Source of the DNA: Clostridium paraputrificum
GTDB taxonomy: Bacteria; Bacillota; Clostridia; Clostridiales; Clostridiaceae
NCBI RefSeq assembly: GCF_900447045.1
Contig: NZ_UAWH01000015.1
Location: 248,001 to 312,000, forward strand
Reading direction: 5' to 3'
DNA: 64,000 nt
In this document: positions 27,930-37,182 of the stretch, piece after piece
How the letters are laid out: each line of letters begins with the position of its first letter
How positions within the stretch are numbered: position 1 is the stretch's first letter
The notes under the pieces: generated by a model
Told to the model about the DNA's origin: nothing
Database searches by the model: none
Seen by the model: the letters and a program-made list of their open reading frames with translations, nothing else
Program-made: the position numbers and the translations under genes

Positions 27930-29354
27930 CTATTTTACTAAAGCAGCAGCATTCTTACCTGCAACTCTTCCATATACAACAATATCAGCTAAAGCATTAC
28001 CACCAAGTCTGTTACCACCATGTACTCCACCAGTAACTTCACCTGCAGCAAATAATCCTTTAATTACATTTCCATCTTTGTTTATAACTTCAGCATTTGT
28101 ATTTATCTTAATTCCACCCATTGTATGGTGAACAGCTGGAGTTACAGGAATTGCATAAACCTTACCTTGGTTTAATTGTCTTGGTAAATCTTCTCTTCCA
28201 AATTCACTATCAACCTTTGAAGATACTGCCTTGTTATATGTATCTACTGAAGCTTTCATAGTTGCCTTGTCTATTCCTAGCTTTTCAGCTAATTCTTCAA
28301 CAGAATCTGCTTCTGTAACAAGTCCCATGTTGAAGTATTCTTCTGTAGCCTTTAAGCTCTTTCTTAAACCTTCATCAAAGAAAAGGTAAGCAACCTTATC
28401 ATCTTGTTCTAATATAGCTTTAGAAACAACATCTCTAGTTAATAATTCATTTATAAATCTCTTACCTGATTTATTTAATAATATTGCACCATTTCCTCTA
28501 ACAGCTTCAGTAACCATTACTGCTTTATCAGGAACAACTGTTGGGTGAGTTTGAATTTCTGCCATATCAACAAAATCTGCATTAACTGCTTCTGCAAGTT
28601 TTATACCATCACCAGTAGCACCATTATGGTTAGTTGTAGCAAATCCTTTAAGGTCAGCCTTCTTTTGAACTACCATTTCTTGGTTTGCAGAGAATCCACC
28701 AGCAGCAATTACAACTGCCTTAGCTTTAATTGTATATTCCTTACCTTCTTTATCTGTAGCCTTAACCCCTTCAACGTTTCCATCTTTATCAAGGATTATT
28801 TCTTTAGCTTCATTCCATAATCTTAAGTCTACCTTTTCCTTATCAGCAGCTACTTTTAAAGTATCTACTAAGTGAGCACCTACCGCTGCTCCTCCAGTTG
28901 GTCTGTGAGTTCTATAATTTGTTGAACCTGCCATCTTACCAACATCTGAAAGGTCAGCTCCAATATCAGTTAACCATTTAACTGCATCCTTAGCTTCATT
29001 TGCTAGCTTTTCTACTAATTCAGGATTGTTTTTATCATATCCACCCTTCATAGTATCTTTAATCATTTGCTCTATGCTATCTTCAATTTCTTTAGCTTTT
29101 TGTTGGTCAGTTTCAGCAGCATTTAATCCACCTGTAGCTCTGTTAGTGTTACCACCTACTATAGGCATCTTTTCTAAAAGAACTACCTTATTTACACCTT
29201 CTTGTTTTGCTTGAACAGCTGCAGATAACCCTGCTCCACCTGCTCCAATTACAACAATATCAGCTGTTTCGCTTTTACTTCCACATCCTATCATACCGAA
29301 TGTTGGAATTGCTATAAGTGCACTTAACACTAATGCAAGCACCTTTTTCTTCAT
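27930..29354 (-). CDS. lipid-anchored fumarate-reductase-like flavoprotein
   Basis: This 474-residue protein resembles the flavoprotein subunit of soluble fumarate reductases. It has a signal with lipobox MIGC (Cys24), the FAD-binding GAGGAGLSAAVQAK at about residue 38, and catalytic-site blocks found in fumarate reductase: IQTHPTVV, MVTEAVRGNGAILL, LLTRDVVS, HHTMGGI and GGNRLGGNALADI. These keep the Thr-Glu, His and Arg residues that bind and reduce fumarate, so a dicarboxylate substrate is favoured over urocanate or cinnamate. It is anchored outside the membrane, next to an FMN lipoprotein and a two-component system. Electrons are probably passed via the FMN protein. Confidence 0.9.
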   Translation of the reverse strand: MKKKVLALVLSALIAIPTFGMIGCGSKSETADIVVIGAGGAGLSAAVQAKQEGVNKVVLLEKMPIVGGNTNRATGGLNAAETDQQKAKEIEDSIEQMIKDTMKGGYDKNNPELVEKLANEAKDAVKWLTDIGADLSDVGKMAGSTNYRTHRPTGGAAVGAHLVDTLKVAADKEKVDLRLWNEAKEIILDKDGNVEGVKATDKEGKEYTIKAKAVVIAAGGFSANQEMVVQKKADLKGFATTNHNGATGDGIKLAEAVNADFVDMAEIQTHPTVVPDKAVMVTEAVRGNGAILLNKSGKRFINELLTRDVVSKAILEQDDKVAYLFFDEGLRKSLKATEEYFNMGLVTEADSVEELAEKLGIDKATMKASVDTYNKAVSSKVDSEFGREDLPRQLNQGKVYAIPVTPAVHHTMGGIKINTNAEVINKDGNVIKGLFAAGEVTGGVHGGNRLGGNALADIVVYGRVAGKNAAALVK

Positions 29355-29376
29355 AAGTTTATCCCCCTTATAACTA

Positions 29377-29429
29377 AATTGTTTTCATTCAACAATTAAA
29401 AGTATAAGGGGGATATATCTTTACAGCAA
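29377..29429 (-). promoter_or_regulatory. fumarate-reductase promoter
   Basis: On the minus strand TTGCTG (29424-29429) and TATACT (29401-29406) are 17 bases apart. Between the -10 element and the start codon is AATTGTT-N7-AACAATT (29377-29397), an inverted repeat that might be an operator. Confidence 0.55.
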
Positions 29430-29448
29430 TAATTTGGTCTTATTGTTT

Positions 29449-29466
29449 ATTTTGTTCATTTTGTTC
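29449..29466 (-). repeat. tandem GAACAAAAT repeat, candidate regulator site
   Basis: The 9-base unit GAACAAAAT (minus strand) occurs twice in tandem about 20 bases upstream of the promoter -35, and a looser third copy follows. Its position fits binding by an activator such as the neighbouring response regulator. It overlaps the last two bases of that regulator gene. Confidence 0.45.
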
Positions 29467-30151
29467 ATGAATTTAATAACATATAATAATTAGTAGGTCT
29501 TCCTATCTTTCCATATTCACAAATCTTATCTACCTTGTTTTCCTCATATAACTTCTCTAAATATCTTCTTACTGTAACTCTTGAAAGTCCTATTTTATCA
29601 GCAATTTCTTCAGAAGTTAATTTTTCATTTGGATTCTCATAGAGAAAATTAATAATACTTTCATAGGTTTTAATATTTATCCCCTTAGGCATAGATGATT
29701 CACTACACTTTATAGTTTTGCTAAGCATAAAATTATCTATATGCTCCTGATCTAATTCATCCATAGTATAGAGTTCCTTCTTAATGACCTTATACTTTTC
29801 TAAGGCTTCCTTAAGTCTATCAAATCTAAAGGGCTTAATTAAATAATCCATAGCTCCATACTTAAATGCATCTCTTACTGCCTCTTTACTTCTATCTGCA
29901 GTAATTAAAATTGCATCTACAGTAATATTCTCATTTCTTGTCCACTTTAGAAAATCTATACCGTTTCCATCAGGTAAGAAAATATCAATTAAGACTAAAT
30001 CTATCTCATCCCTTAATTCTACAATAGACTTTTTAGCCTCTTCTATTCTTCCACATTCTTTTACAAGCTTAATACCTGATATCTTATTTAAAAATTGAAT
30101 ATTAATAGACCTAACCATAGGATCATCTTCAATAATCATAACTTTTATCAT
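29465..30151 (-). CDS. DcuR/CitB-type response regulator
   Basis: The 228-residue product has a receiver domain (Asp9-Asp10, phospho-acceptor Asp56 in LIDIFLP, and KPF) and a C-terminal winged helix with LTSEEIADKIGLSRVTVRRYL. The architecture is that of the CitB/DcuR class, which controls C4-dicarboxylate and citrate genes. I chose the start at 30151 because GGAGG sits eight bases upstream; the frame is open to 30184. The sensor gene ends 14 bases upstream. It probably regulates the adjacent fumarate-reductase-like operon, whose promoter lies just past its own stop codon. Confidence 0.9.
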   Translation of the reverse strand: MIKVMIIEDDPMVRSINIQFLNKISGIKLVKECGRIEEAKKSIVELRDEIDLVLIDIFLPDGNGIDFLKWTRNENITVDAILITADRSKEAVRDAFKYGAMDYLIKPFRFDRLKEALEKYKVIKKELYTMDELDQEHIDNFMLSKTIKCSESSMPKGINIKTYESIINFLYENPNEKLTSEEIADKIGLSRVTVRRYLEKLYEENKVDKICEYGKIGRPTNYYMLLNS

Positions 30152-30165
30152 TTGTAAATCCTCCA

Positions 30166-31701
30166 TTAAATTACTATATCCCATATGGTTTCATTTTCAT
30201 CTGAAATTAAATTTATGGTTCCACCATTTGCTTCTACAATCTCTTTTATATTATAAAGACCCATGCCCCTAAAGTCTCCTTTTGTAGAATATCCTCTAGT
30301 AAATAACTTTTCTTTTCCTTCTTCATCAATCATTGCTCCATTATTCTTCACAAGAATTTTTATATTTTTGTCTTGATATATACCAACAAAAATATATCCT
30401 TCATCCTTTTTAGATACTTCCTCAATGGAGTTTTGTATTAAGTTACCTATAATAATTAGTAATTCATTTAATGAAAGCCCCCTAGGTATCTCCTTAAAGT
30501 TACTTTTTTCATCCACTTCAAATTTAATCTTGGCTTCATCTGCTCTATTATATTTTGCAAAAATAAGCCCTTGAATAGAAACTTCTTTAATATTTCTTAA
30601 TGAATCAGTAATTAACCCTCTCTTTGAAGTGGTGTTAAATATGTATTCAATAGCCTTATCATTCTCCTCTAATTGAATAAGGCCTGCTATTGTATGTAAT
30701 TTATTCATGAATTCGTGATTTTGAGCTCTTAAGTTCCAAAATAGCTCCTTAACCCCAGTTAGTTCTTCTGCCATATTTGTAACTATAGTCATATCTTGAA
30801 TGCTGGCTATTCCACCTTCTACATTTCCTGAATCACCAAAAATTGTGTAAAAATTAGCCATAATAATGTTATCGTCAATTCTAATTTCTTTATTAAAAAC
30901 TCTAGACCTTCTATACATAGTTTCCATTAGGTTATCTAGAATTACACTAGGGACCTGAGCCCTAGAATTAATTTTTAGGATTTCCTGTGCCCTTGTATTC
31001 ATCAGTCTAACATCGACAGTTATATTTATAGCAATAAGTCCATCATGAACATTATTAATTATGGACTCTCTTTCAAAAAGAAGTAATGCAATTTGATTTG
31101 GTTCAAGACCAAATATAGCTTTTTTTATATTTCTTGCTAGTATTCTAGCTCCTAAAATAGATACCATTAAAGTAAAGAAAAGCATAGGCAATATTTTATT
31201 TGTATACTTTTTCATTTCGTATAGCATATCACCTGCTAAAATACCAACAGATACTGCCCCTACTTGTTCCCCCTCATAATAGACAGGAACAAATGATCGT
31301 ATAGAAGGTCCTAGACTTCCTGTTTCCTTTGACACATAGGATTCACCATATTCAAGTACCCTATACTTGTCGTTCTGTCCAAATTTAAGTCCTATATTTG
31401 CAGGTATAGGATGTGAATATCTTATACCATCCATATCCATAACTACAATAAATAAAACTTTTGTTTTTAATCTTAAGTTTTCAATAAAATTTTGAACCTT
31501 CATTGTACTTATTTCCTTATTTGCCAAGGTTTCTTGTACTAATGGTACTGATGAAACAACCCTACCTGTATCTAGGAGCCTTGCTCCAATATCTTCTTCA
31601 ATTCTTCCCTTTATCATTTCATAAGAAAAAAAAGATATAATTAATATAGTTCCACTAATTAAAAATATAATTAACAAAGTAAACTTATTTTCTAGTTTCA
31701 T
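30166..31701 (-). CDS. DcuS/CitA-type sensor histidine kinase
   Basis: This 511-residue kinase has a membrane segment near residue 8-25, an extracytoplasmic Cache/PDC-type sensor domain (about 30-165, with YSHPIPANIG and SFVPVYYEG), a second segment (170-190), a PAS domain (about 220-310), a phospho-acceptor helix with NHEFMNKLHTIAGL around residue 330, and a C-terminal ATPase (GNLIQNSIEEV and GMGLYNIKEIV). The layout is that of the CitA/DcuS family, which senses C4-dicarboxylates or citrate outside the cell. The response regulator follows with a small gap. Confidence 0.92.
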   Translation of the reverse strand: MKLENKFTLLIIFLISGTILIISFFSYEMIKGRIEEDIGARLLDTGRVVSSVPLVQETLANKEISTMKVQNFIENLRLKTKVLFIVVMDMDGIRYSHPIPANIGLKFGQNDKYRVLEYGESYVSKETGSLGPSIRSFVPVYYEGEQVGAVSVGILAGDMLYEMKKYTNKILPMLFFTLMVSILGARILARNIKKAIFGLEPNQIALLLFERESIINNVHDGLIAINITVDVRLMNTRAQEILKINSRAQVPSVILDNLMETMYRRSRVFNKEIRIDDNIIMANFYTIFGDSGNVEGGIASIQDMTIVTNMAEELTGVKELFWNLRAQNHEFMNKLHTIAGLIQLEENDKAIEYIFNTTSKRGLITDSLRNIKEVSIQGLIFAKYNRADEAKIKFEVDEKSNFKEIPRGLSLNELLIIIGNLIQNSIEEVSKKDEGYIFVGIYQDKNIKILVKNNGAMIDEEGKEKLFTRGYSTKGDFRGMGLYNIKEIVEANGGTINLISDENETIWDIVI

Positions 31702-31724
31702 AGAAACACCTTTTCTTTAGTAAA

Positions 31725-32594
31725 TTAAATAAGATCCTTTGCCCAAAGCCATGAGCAAAAGTCACCAATCTCCTTAAATCCTACACTGCTATATAATTTT
31801 TTTGCATGAAAGTTATTATGATCTACCCTTATATAAATATCTTTTATATTTGCTCCCTTTGCCATATCTAGAAGCTTAATTAATAGATCTTTCCCATAGC
31901 CTTCATTTCTATAGCCATTAACTATTCCAAAGTTAACAATAAGATTTATATCCCTATTATAAATTATTTGACCATATCCAATTATTTTGTTTTTAACCTT
32001 TATAAAAACACATAAGTCCTTTAAATAGTATTCTTGTTTTATATCATACTTTATATCATCTACTGTAAGAGGGGTTCTATTATCTTCATTGAAAATTTCA
32101 TTTTGCAATTTACATCTAATTTCATCATCTTTTCCTGCATCGCATAGACTAAATGTTGCATTAGTTCCCCTTCTTTTAGGATTAAAGTCTTTAAGATTAA
32201 GCTTCATAAGGTTAGTAACCCTAATTTTATTCATTTTCATAGTATTAATTAAATATTTTGTATATGCATCTTCATAACCCTCATATATTACTAAGCTACT
32301 TTTAAATATTGAAAGAACCTTTTCATTAAAAAAGTGTATATACTCTTCCTTTAAATACATGTCAGATATTTTGGTTGATTGAGATGTTGAAACATCTGTC
32401 CACATATACCCAACATATTTGTCCTTGTATTTTATAAGCTTTACATACTTTTTTACAAAATATTTTACTATAAAGGATTGATTATCATAATATTTATAAA
32501 AATTCAATCTATAAGGGGTTTTGTTTCTAGCCTCATATAATAATTTCCTAAATTCCTCTGTGTTTTTACTACTTAGTTTCTCAATTACCATCAT
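31725..32594 (-). CDS. GNAT-family N-acetyltransferase
   Basis: This 289-residue protein is a GNAT acetyltransferase. The C-terminal GNAT domain (about residues 145-289) has the acetyl-CoA loop YRNEGYGKDLL and the final NNFHAKKLYSSVGFKEIGDF. The N-terminal 140 residues are helical and unassigned, which may be a second, degenerate acetyltransferase-like half. I chose the ATG at 32594, with GAGGT nine bases upstream; a GTG at 32600 is too close to the site. It lies 130 bases after the kinase gene and downstream of the ispH-S1 terminator. The substrate is unknown. Confidence 0.85.
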   Translation of the reverse strand: MMVIEKLSSKNTEEFRKLLYEARNKTPYRLNFYKYYDNQSFIVKYFVKKYVKLIKYKDKYVGYMWTDVSTSQSTKISDMYLKEEYIHFFNEKVLSIFKSSLVIYEGYEDAYTKYLINTMKMNKIRVTNLMKLNLKDFNPKRRGTNATFSLCDAGKDDEIRCKLQNEIFNEDNRTPLTVDDIKYDIKQEYYLKDLCVFIKVKNKIIGYGQIIYNRDINLIVNFGIVNGYRNEGYGKDLLIKLLDMAKGANIKDIYIRVDHNNFHAKKLYSSVGFKEIGDFCSWLWAKDLI

Positions 32595-32621
32595 AAACAC
32601 AATACCTCATAAAACATAGTG

Positions 32622-32656
32622 AAAAGAACTCCCTTATATAATATGGGAGTTCTTTT
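32622..32656 (-). terminator. ispH-S1 terminator
   Basis: AAAAGAACTCCC and its complement form a perfect 12-bp stem with an 11-base loop. Confidence 0.75.
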
Positions 32657-32672
32657 AATTTATTACCTAATT

Positions 32673-34580
32673 TTAAACGTCTTTAATACTTAAGCTAATT
32701 CTCTTCTTTTCTGCATCAACAGCTAAGATCATAGCTTTAACTTCTTCCCCAACCTTTAATACTTGTGAAGGATGTTCAACTCTATCATGGCTTATTTTAG
32801 ATATGTGAACTAATCCATCAACACCAGGTTCTAATTCAACAAAAGCACCAAAGTCATTTAATCTAACTACCTTACCTAAAACAACAGTTCCTTCTGGGTA
32901 TTTTTCATTAACCTTTGCCCATGGTTCTTCAGTTAATTGTTTTATACTTAATGATAGCTTGTTAGTTTCTTTATCAAGATCTATAATCTTAACCATAACC
33001 TTAGAGTCCTTAGTTAATACATCTTCAGGCTTTCTTACATGGTTCCATGAAATTTCTGAAAGGTGAATAAGACCATCTATTCCATTGATTTCAGCAAAAG
33101 CACCAAAGTTTGTAAATCTCTTTATTTCTGCTTCTACTACATCTCCAAGATGTAATGTTGACCAAGCTTTTTCTTCTCTTTCAGCCTTTTCTTTTTCTAA
33201 TATAACTCTTCTTGAAGCTACTATTTTAGAAGGATTTTCTTTAGAGAATTCTATTAACTTAACTTCTAAAGTTTGACCCTTTAACTCTTCTTTGTTCTTT
33301 ACAAATTTAATATCAATTTGTGAAGCTGGGATAAATATTCTAACTCCATTTAAATGAGCTACTAATCCTTTTTCCATTACAGTGTCTATTTTAACTTCGA
33401 AAATTGCTTCTTCATTATATAACTTTTCTAGTTTTTCCATTGCTTCTTTCTTTTCAAACTCTAATCTTGAAAGAACAACGTAATTATCATCATTCTTAAG
33501 TTTAATTACCTTAGCCTTGATGCTGTCTCCAACTTTTAGTTCTTCTGCAAGTTTTGAAGGATCTTGAAGACAAGTTAATTCCTTAAATGGTATAACTCCA
33601 TCTGACTTATATCCTACAAGAGAAACTAATATTTCATCTCTTGTTTTTGAAAGTATTTCTCCTTCAACTTCGTCACCAATTTTGAACCTTCTGTCAAGTT
33701 CATTCATTAATTGTAGTTGATCATCCATTTTGTTTAGTTCATCTTGCATAGTATTAATAACCTCCCTAATTATCCAATCTGGTGTTGATGCACCAGCGGT
33801 AATCCCTATTGTTTTAAAGTTTTTATTATTTATATATTCTTCTGGTAATTCAGAAGCATTTTCTATATGTATTGTATTTTCACAATTTCTCTTAGCAATT
33901 TGATAAAGCTTTGTTGTATTAGAACTGTTTTTTCCTCCAATTACAATCATAGCATCAACAGATTTAGATAATTCATCAGCGTTCTTTTGATTTACTTCTG
34001 TAGCATTACAAATTGTATTGAATGCAAGTACTTCTTTTGTGTTTGAAGATAAATTATTTAAAGTTTTCTTCCAATTCTCTTCTTTTTCTGTTGTTTGAGA
34101 AACTGCACAAATCTTATTTGGTACATTTTCTGGTAAAGTACCATCCTTAGTAATTAATGCTTTATTATCACACCACCCATTTATACCTATAACTTCAGGG
34201 TGCTTTTCATCACCTAATATAACTATGTTGTATCCTTCATTTGAATACTTTTCAACCTTCTTATGAATGTTTGTCACATAAGGACAAGTAGCATTCTTTA
34301 CAATAAGTCCTCTTTCTTCTAGGTTTGCAATAACATCCTTAGATACTCCGTGAGATCTAATTACTACTACATCCCCTTCATTTAACTTATCAATTTCTTC
34401 TAGGGCCACTGAAAAGATATTATTATTTTCAAGGTACTGAACCACATCATTATTATGTATTAGTGGTCCTAAGGTATATATTTTTTTATTAAATTCTTTT
34501 TGTATCTTTAAAGATTCGTCAACTGCTCTCTTTACTCCAAAGCAGAATCCTGCACTCTTTGCAACTTTTATTTCTCTCAT
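32673..34580 (-). CDS. ispH: IspH reductase fused to four S1 domains
   Basis: This 635-residue fusion joins two activities. Residues 1-280 are IspH, which makes IPP and DMAPP from HMBPP in the MEP pathway; its 4Fe-4S cysteines lie in GFCFGVKRAV, NATCPYVTN and NTICNATEVN. From residue 300 to the end there are four S1 RNA-binding domains (such as GDEVEGEILSKTRD, GDVVEAEIKRFTNFGAFAE and GTVVLGKVVRLNDFGAFVE), as in ribosomal protein S1. This fused form is known in Clostridium and relatives. It is transcribed with cmk, which in many bacteria precedes rpsA. The start has AGGAG upstream. DMAPP from this enzyme is the MiaA substrate. Confidence 0.95.
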   Translation of the reverse strand: MREIKVAKSAGFCFGVKRAVDESLKIQKEFNKKIYTLGPLIHNNDVVQYLENNNIFSVALEEIDKLNEGDVVVIRSHGVSKDVIANLEERGLIVKNATCPYVTNIHKKVEKYSNEGYNIVILGDEKHPEVIGINGWCDNKALITKDGTLPENVPNKICAVSQTTEKEENWKKTLNNLSSNTKEVLAFNTICNATEVNQKNADELSKSVDAMIVIGGKNSSNTTKLYQIAKRNCENTIHIENASELPEEYINNKNFKTIGITAGASTPDWIIREVINTMQDELNKMDDQLQLMNELDRRFKIGDEVEGEILSKTRDEILVSLVGYKSDGVIPFKELTCLQDPSKLAEELKVGDSIKAKVIKLKNDDNYVVLSRLEFEKKEAMEKLEKLYNEEAIFEVKIDTVMEKGLVAHLNGVRIFIPASQIDIKFVKNKEELKGQTLEVKLIEFSKENPSKIVASRRVILEKEKAEREEKAWSTLHLGDVVEAEIKRFTNFGAFAEINGIDGLIHLSEISWNHVRKPEDVLTKDSKVMVKIIDLDKETNKLSLSIKQLTEEPWAKVNEKYPEGTVVLGKVVRLNDFGAFVELEPGVDGLVHISKISHDRVEHPSQVLKVGEEVKAMILAVDAEKKRISLSIKDV

Positions 34581-34610
34581 TTCCTATACTCCTAAGTATA
34601 TGTTTCTCAT

Positions 34611-35267
34611 TTACTTAATATTATTACTAATTACAGAATTAATCTTTTCTGTAACTTCTATTATATTAAGTCCAGTTGTATCTACTTCAATGGCGTCATC
34701 AGCCTTTCTTAGTGGATCAACTTCTCTATGAGTATCCTTATAATCTCTTTCTATTATATCTTTTAAAATAACTTCATATTCGCAGTCTATATTTCTTTCT
34801 TTAAGTTCCTTAAATCTTCTGTTTGCTCTCTCCTCTGGAGTTGCAGTTAAGAAGAATTTAAAAGGTGCTTCCTTTAAAACTACTGTTCCAATGTCTCTTC
34901 CATCCATAATTACATTGAACTTTTTAGACATTTCCCTTTGAAGTTCAACTAATTTCACTCTAACTTCTGGAATAGAAGCATAATCTGAAACGATTCCACT
35001 AATTTCAGGTACAGTTATTTCATTTTGAATGTTAACACCATTTAACACTAAATCATCGTTAACAAACTCCATTTCCATTCCTTCAATTAATGCACATATA
35101 TCATTAACTTTATCAGGAGTTAATCCATTTTCATTAGATTTTAAAGCAACTGCTCTGTACATTGCTCCTGTATTTATATACATTAAATCAAATTCCTTAG
35201 CTACTAATTTAGCTATTGTACTCTTACCTGCTCCTGCTGGTCCATCTATTGCAACTGATATTCTCAC
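34611..35267 (-). CDS. cmk: cytidylate kinase
   Basis: Cytidylate kinase phosphorylates CMP and dCMP. The 218-residue product has the P-loop IDGPAGAGKST (residues 8-18), NTGAMYRA and MDGRDIGTVVL. The start codon is GTG. The gene lies 30 bases before ispH-S1 and about 70 bases after the HI0933-like flavoprotein gene on the same strand. The cmk-rpsA neighbourhood is widely conserved and supports the fused S1 as the ribosomal-type protein of this organism. Confidence 0.96.
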   Translation of the reverse strand: MRISVAIDGPAGAGKSTIAKLVAKEFDLMYINTGAMYRAVALKSNENGLTPDKVNDICALIEGMEMEFVNDDLVLNGVNIQNEITVPEISGIVSDYASIPEVRVKLVELQREMSKKFNVIMDGRDIGTVVLKEAPFKFFLTATPEERANRRFKELKERNIDCEYEVILKDIIERDYKDTHREVDPLRKADDAIEVDTTGLNIIEVTEKINSVISNNIK

Positions 35268-35336
35268 AGCTATTTCTTCCTTTCATTTTAAACACTCATA
35301 CTTTAAATTATATATATTTTTACCTTTTCAGACAAG

Positions 35337-36551
35337 TTAAATATTTGAACCCGCTAGAAATCCTGTAGCTAAAGCAATTTGAACGTTATATCCGCCAGTA
35401 AATGCATCAACATCCATAACTTCCCCTGCAAAGGCTCCATTTTCAACTATTTTAGATTTCATAGTAGATGGATCGATTTCCTTAATACTCACTCCACCTG
35501 AGGTTACTATTGCTTGATCTATTGGTCTTAACCCTGATATTGTCATTGTTAAGTTTTTAAGTAGATTAACTAGGTTTCTTCTTTCAACCTTTGTAATTTC
35601 ATTTACCTTCTTATTTTCATCAATTCCAGAAAGCCTAATAATTATTGGAATCATTTTTTGAGGTAATAATGCATCTAAAGAGTTTTTAAGAGCCTTATTT
35701 AATACACCTTGGAAGTCCTTTTGTACCCTTTTATCAAGAGCTACTTCATCTAAGGCCGGCTTTAAATCAATAGTTAAGATGTATTTATGATCACCTCTAA
35801 TAAATCTACTTCCACTTAATATTAATGGTCCTGTTACACCAAAATGAGTAAATAGCATTTCCCCTTGGTTTTCATATACAACTTTTTTATCTCTTTTAAT
35901 CTTTACATTAACATTTCTTAATGAAAGACCCATAAGCTCTTTTACCCAATCTTCTTCTATATCCATAGGAACTAAGGAAGGTTTTAAATCTACAATTTTA
36001 TGTCCCATCTTCTCAGCAAATACTTGCCCTTCTCCTCTAGAACCTGTAGCTGGGTAAGAAGCTCCTCCAGTTGCTATAATAAAATAGTCTCCTTCTATTT
36101 TTTGGTTTCCATTAACAACAACAGCTTTAATCTTCTTGCCACTCATGATTATATCTGTAACCTTATGTTCAAGAAGAATTTTAACATTAGCCTTCTTTAG
36201 TCCATTTGATAAGCCTTTTATAATATCAGAAGATTTATCTGACTTAGGGAATACTCTTCCCCCTCTTTCAACCTTTAATTTTATACCTTCTTCTTCAAAG
36301 AACTTCATTGTATCTTCATTTGTGTATGTATAAAGTGCGCTATATAAAAATTGAGGATTACCAGGAATAAAATCAAAAAACTCTGAAATATCCTTTGCGT
36401 TTGTTACGTTACAACGACCTTTTCCTGTTATATATAATTTTTTCCCCAATCTATTATTTCCATCTAATAAAATTACTTCATGTTCTTTACCAGCAGTCAT
36501 AGCTGCCATCATTCCAGCTGGGCCAGCTCCAATTACAATTACTTTCTTCAT
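35337..36551 (-). CDS. HI0933/YhiN-family FAD-dependent oxidoreductase
   Basis: This 404-residue flavoprotein is in the HI0933 (YhiN, aminoacetone oxidase-like) family. It has the FAD-binding VIGAGPAGMMAAMTAG at residues 5-20, a basic GKKLYITGKGRCNVTN segment around residue 40, and the C-terminal GGVSIKEIDPSTM and GEVMDVDAFTGGYNVQIA. The natural substrate in this family is not settled. It is the first gene of the cluster with cmk and ispH-S1, and GGAGGG precedes the ATG. Confidence 0.9.
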   Translation of the reverse strand: MKKVIVIGAGPAGMMAAMTAGKEHEVILLDGNNRLGKKLYITGKGRCNVTNAKDISEFFDFIPGNPQFLYSALYTYTNEDTMKFFEEEGIKLKVERGGRVFPKSDKSSDIIKGLSNGLKKANVKILLEHKVTDIIMSGKKIKAVVVNGNQKIEGDYFIIATGGASYPATGSRGEGQVFAEKMGHKIVDLKPSLVPMDIEEDWVKELMGLSLRNVNVKIKRDKKVVYENQGEMLFTHFGVTGPLILSGSRFIRGDHKYILTIDLKPALDEVALDKRVQKDFQGVLNKALKNSLDALLPQKMIPIIIRLSGIDENKKVNEITKVERRNLVNLLKNLTMTISGLRPIDQAIVTSGGVSIKEIDPSTMKSKIVENGAFAGEVMDVDAFTGGYNVQIALATGFLAGSNI

Positions 36552-36655
36552 CCTTAAAGCCCTCCTTTACACCTTATAATATAACTAGTTTATTCTTTTA
36601 AATCAACATTTTACTTAAAAGTAACTTAAATATAGAGTATTACGGCATAAAAAAA

Positions 36656-36684
36656 GAAAGAGAATTATTATTTCATTCTCTTTC
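36656..36684 (-). terminator. terminator of the 60-residue membrane protein gene
   Basis: GAAAGAGAAT and its complement form a perfect 10-bp stem around nine bases, followed by seven T on the minus strand. Confidence 0.8.
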
Positions 36685-36687
36685 ACC

Positions 36688-36870
36688 TTAATCATGTATA
36701 TCTTCTTCATTGTTTTCAAAATAATTGCTCAACATTATTTTACTTGTAGTTGCTATCGCTACAGTTGGATCACTTGGCTGATTTATCTTAACAGTAAAAA
36801 GTTTTAACGGCGTTAATAATAAGAATGTTATTAAAATCAAACAATATGCGACTTTACTTCCCTTTTTCAT
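36688..36870 (-). CDS. small membrane-anchored or secreted protein
   Basis: This 60-residue product has one hydrophobic segment (about residues 9-27), either an uncleaved anchor or a signal peptide. The remaining 32 residues have an acidic end (ENNEEDIHD). GGAGGTG lies before the ATG, and a clear terminator follows, so expression as a single gene is likely. I recognise no family. It is in the gap between the HI0933-like gene and a secreted protein gene. Confidence 0.6.
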   Translation of the reverse strand: MKKGSKVAYCLILITFLLLTPLKLFTVKINQPSDPTVAIATTSKIMLSNYFENNEEDIHD

Positions 36871-37182
36871 ATCACACCTCCTTATTCAAAAATATTATTA
36901 AATACTTTATTTTCTTTATTTATATTCTTCCAAATAATTATTGTTTAAACCAAGTATTACATTGACTTACTTTTACTTCATTCTCTAAAAAGTATATAAA
37001 TCCTCCTTCTGTACTAGAAAAAGCCTTGCATAGTACCACATACAAGACTCAATTTCATTATATTGTGATTAATTTAAACAAAAGATTAACTTAAAAATAT
37101 TTAAAATTTACTTAATAAGATTTGAATAATTGATATTTTTCGAGAATATATTTGCTATAAAGTTATAAAAGGAGGTATAAAA
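36871..37182. other. intergenic region, no clear gene
   Basis: This 312-base, very AT-rich gap separates divergent genes. It holds GGAGG (37171-37175) for the downstream gene and a TGCTATAAA (37153-37161) that may be its extended -10, without a good -35. I see no RNA gene, riboswitch or strong repeat in the rest. Confidence 0.4.

Noticed and set aside
36580..36595. AACTAGTT as a LexA-like box near the HI0933-type gene
   Set aside because: The half-sites are separated by two bases rather than four, so it does not fit the operator.
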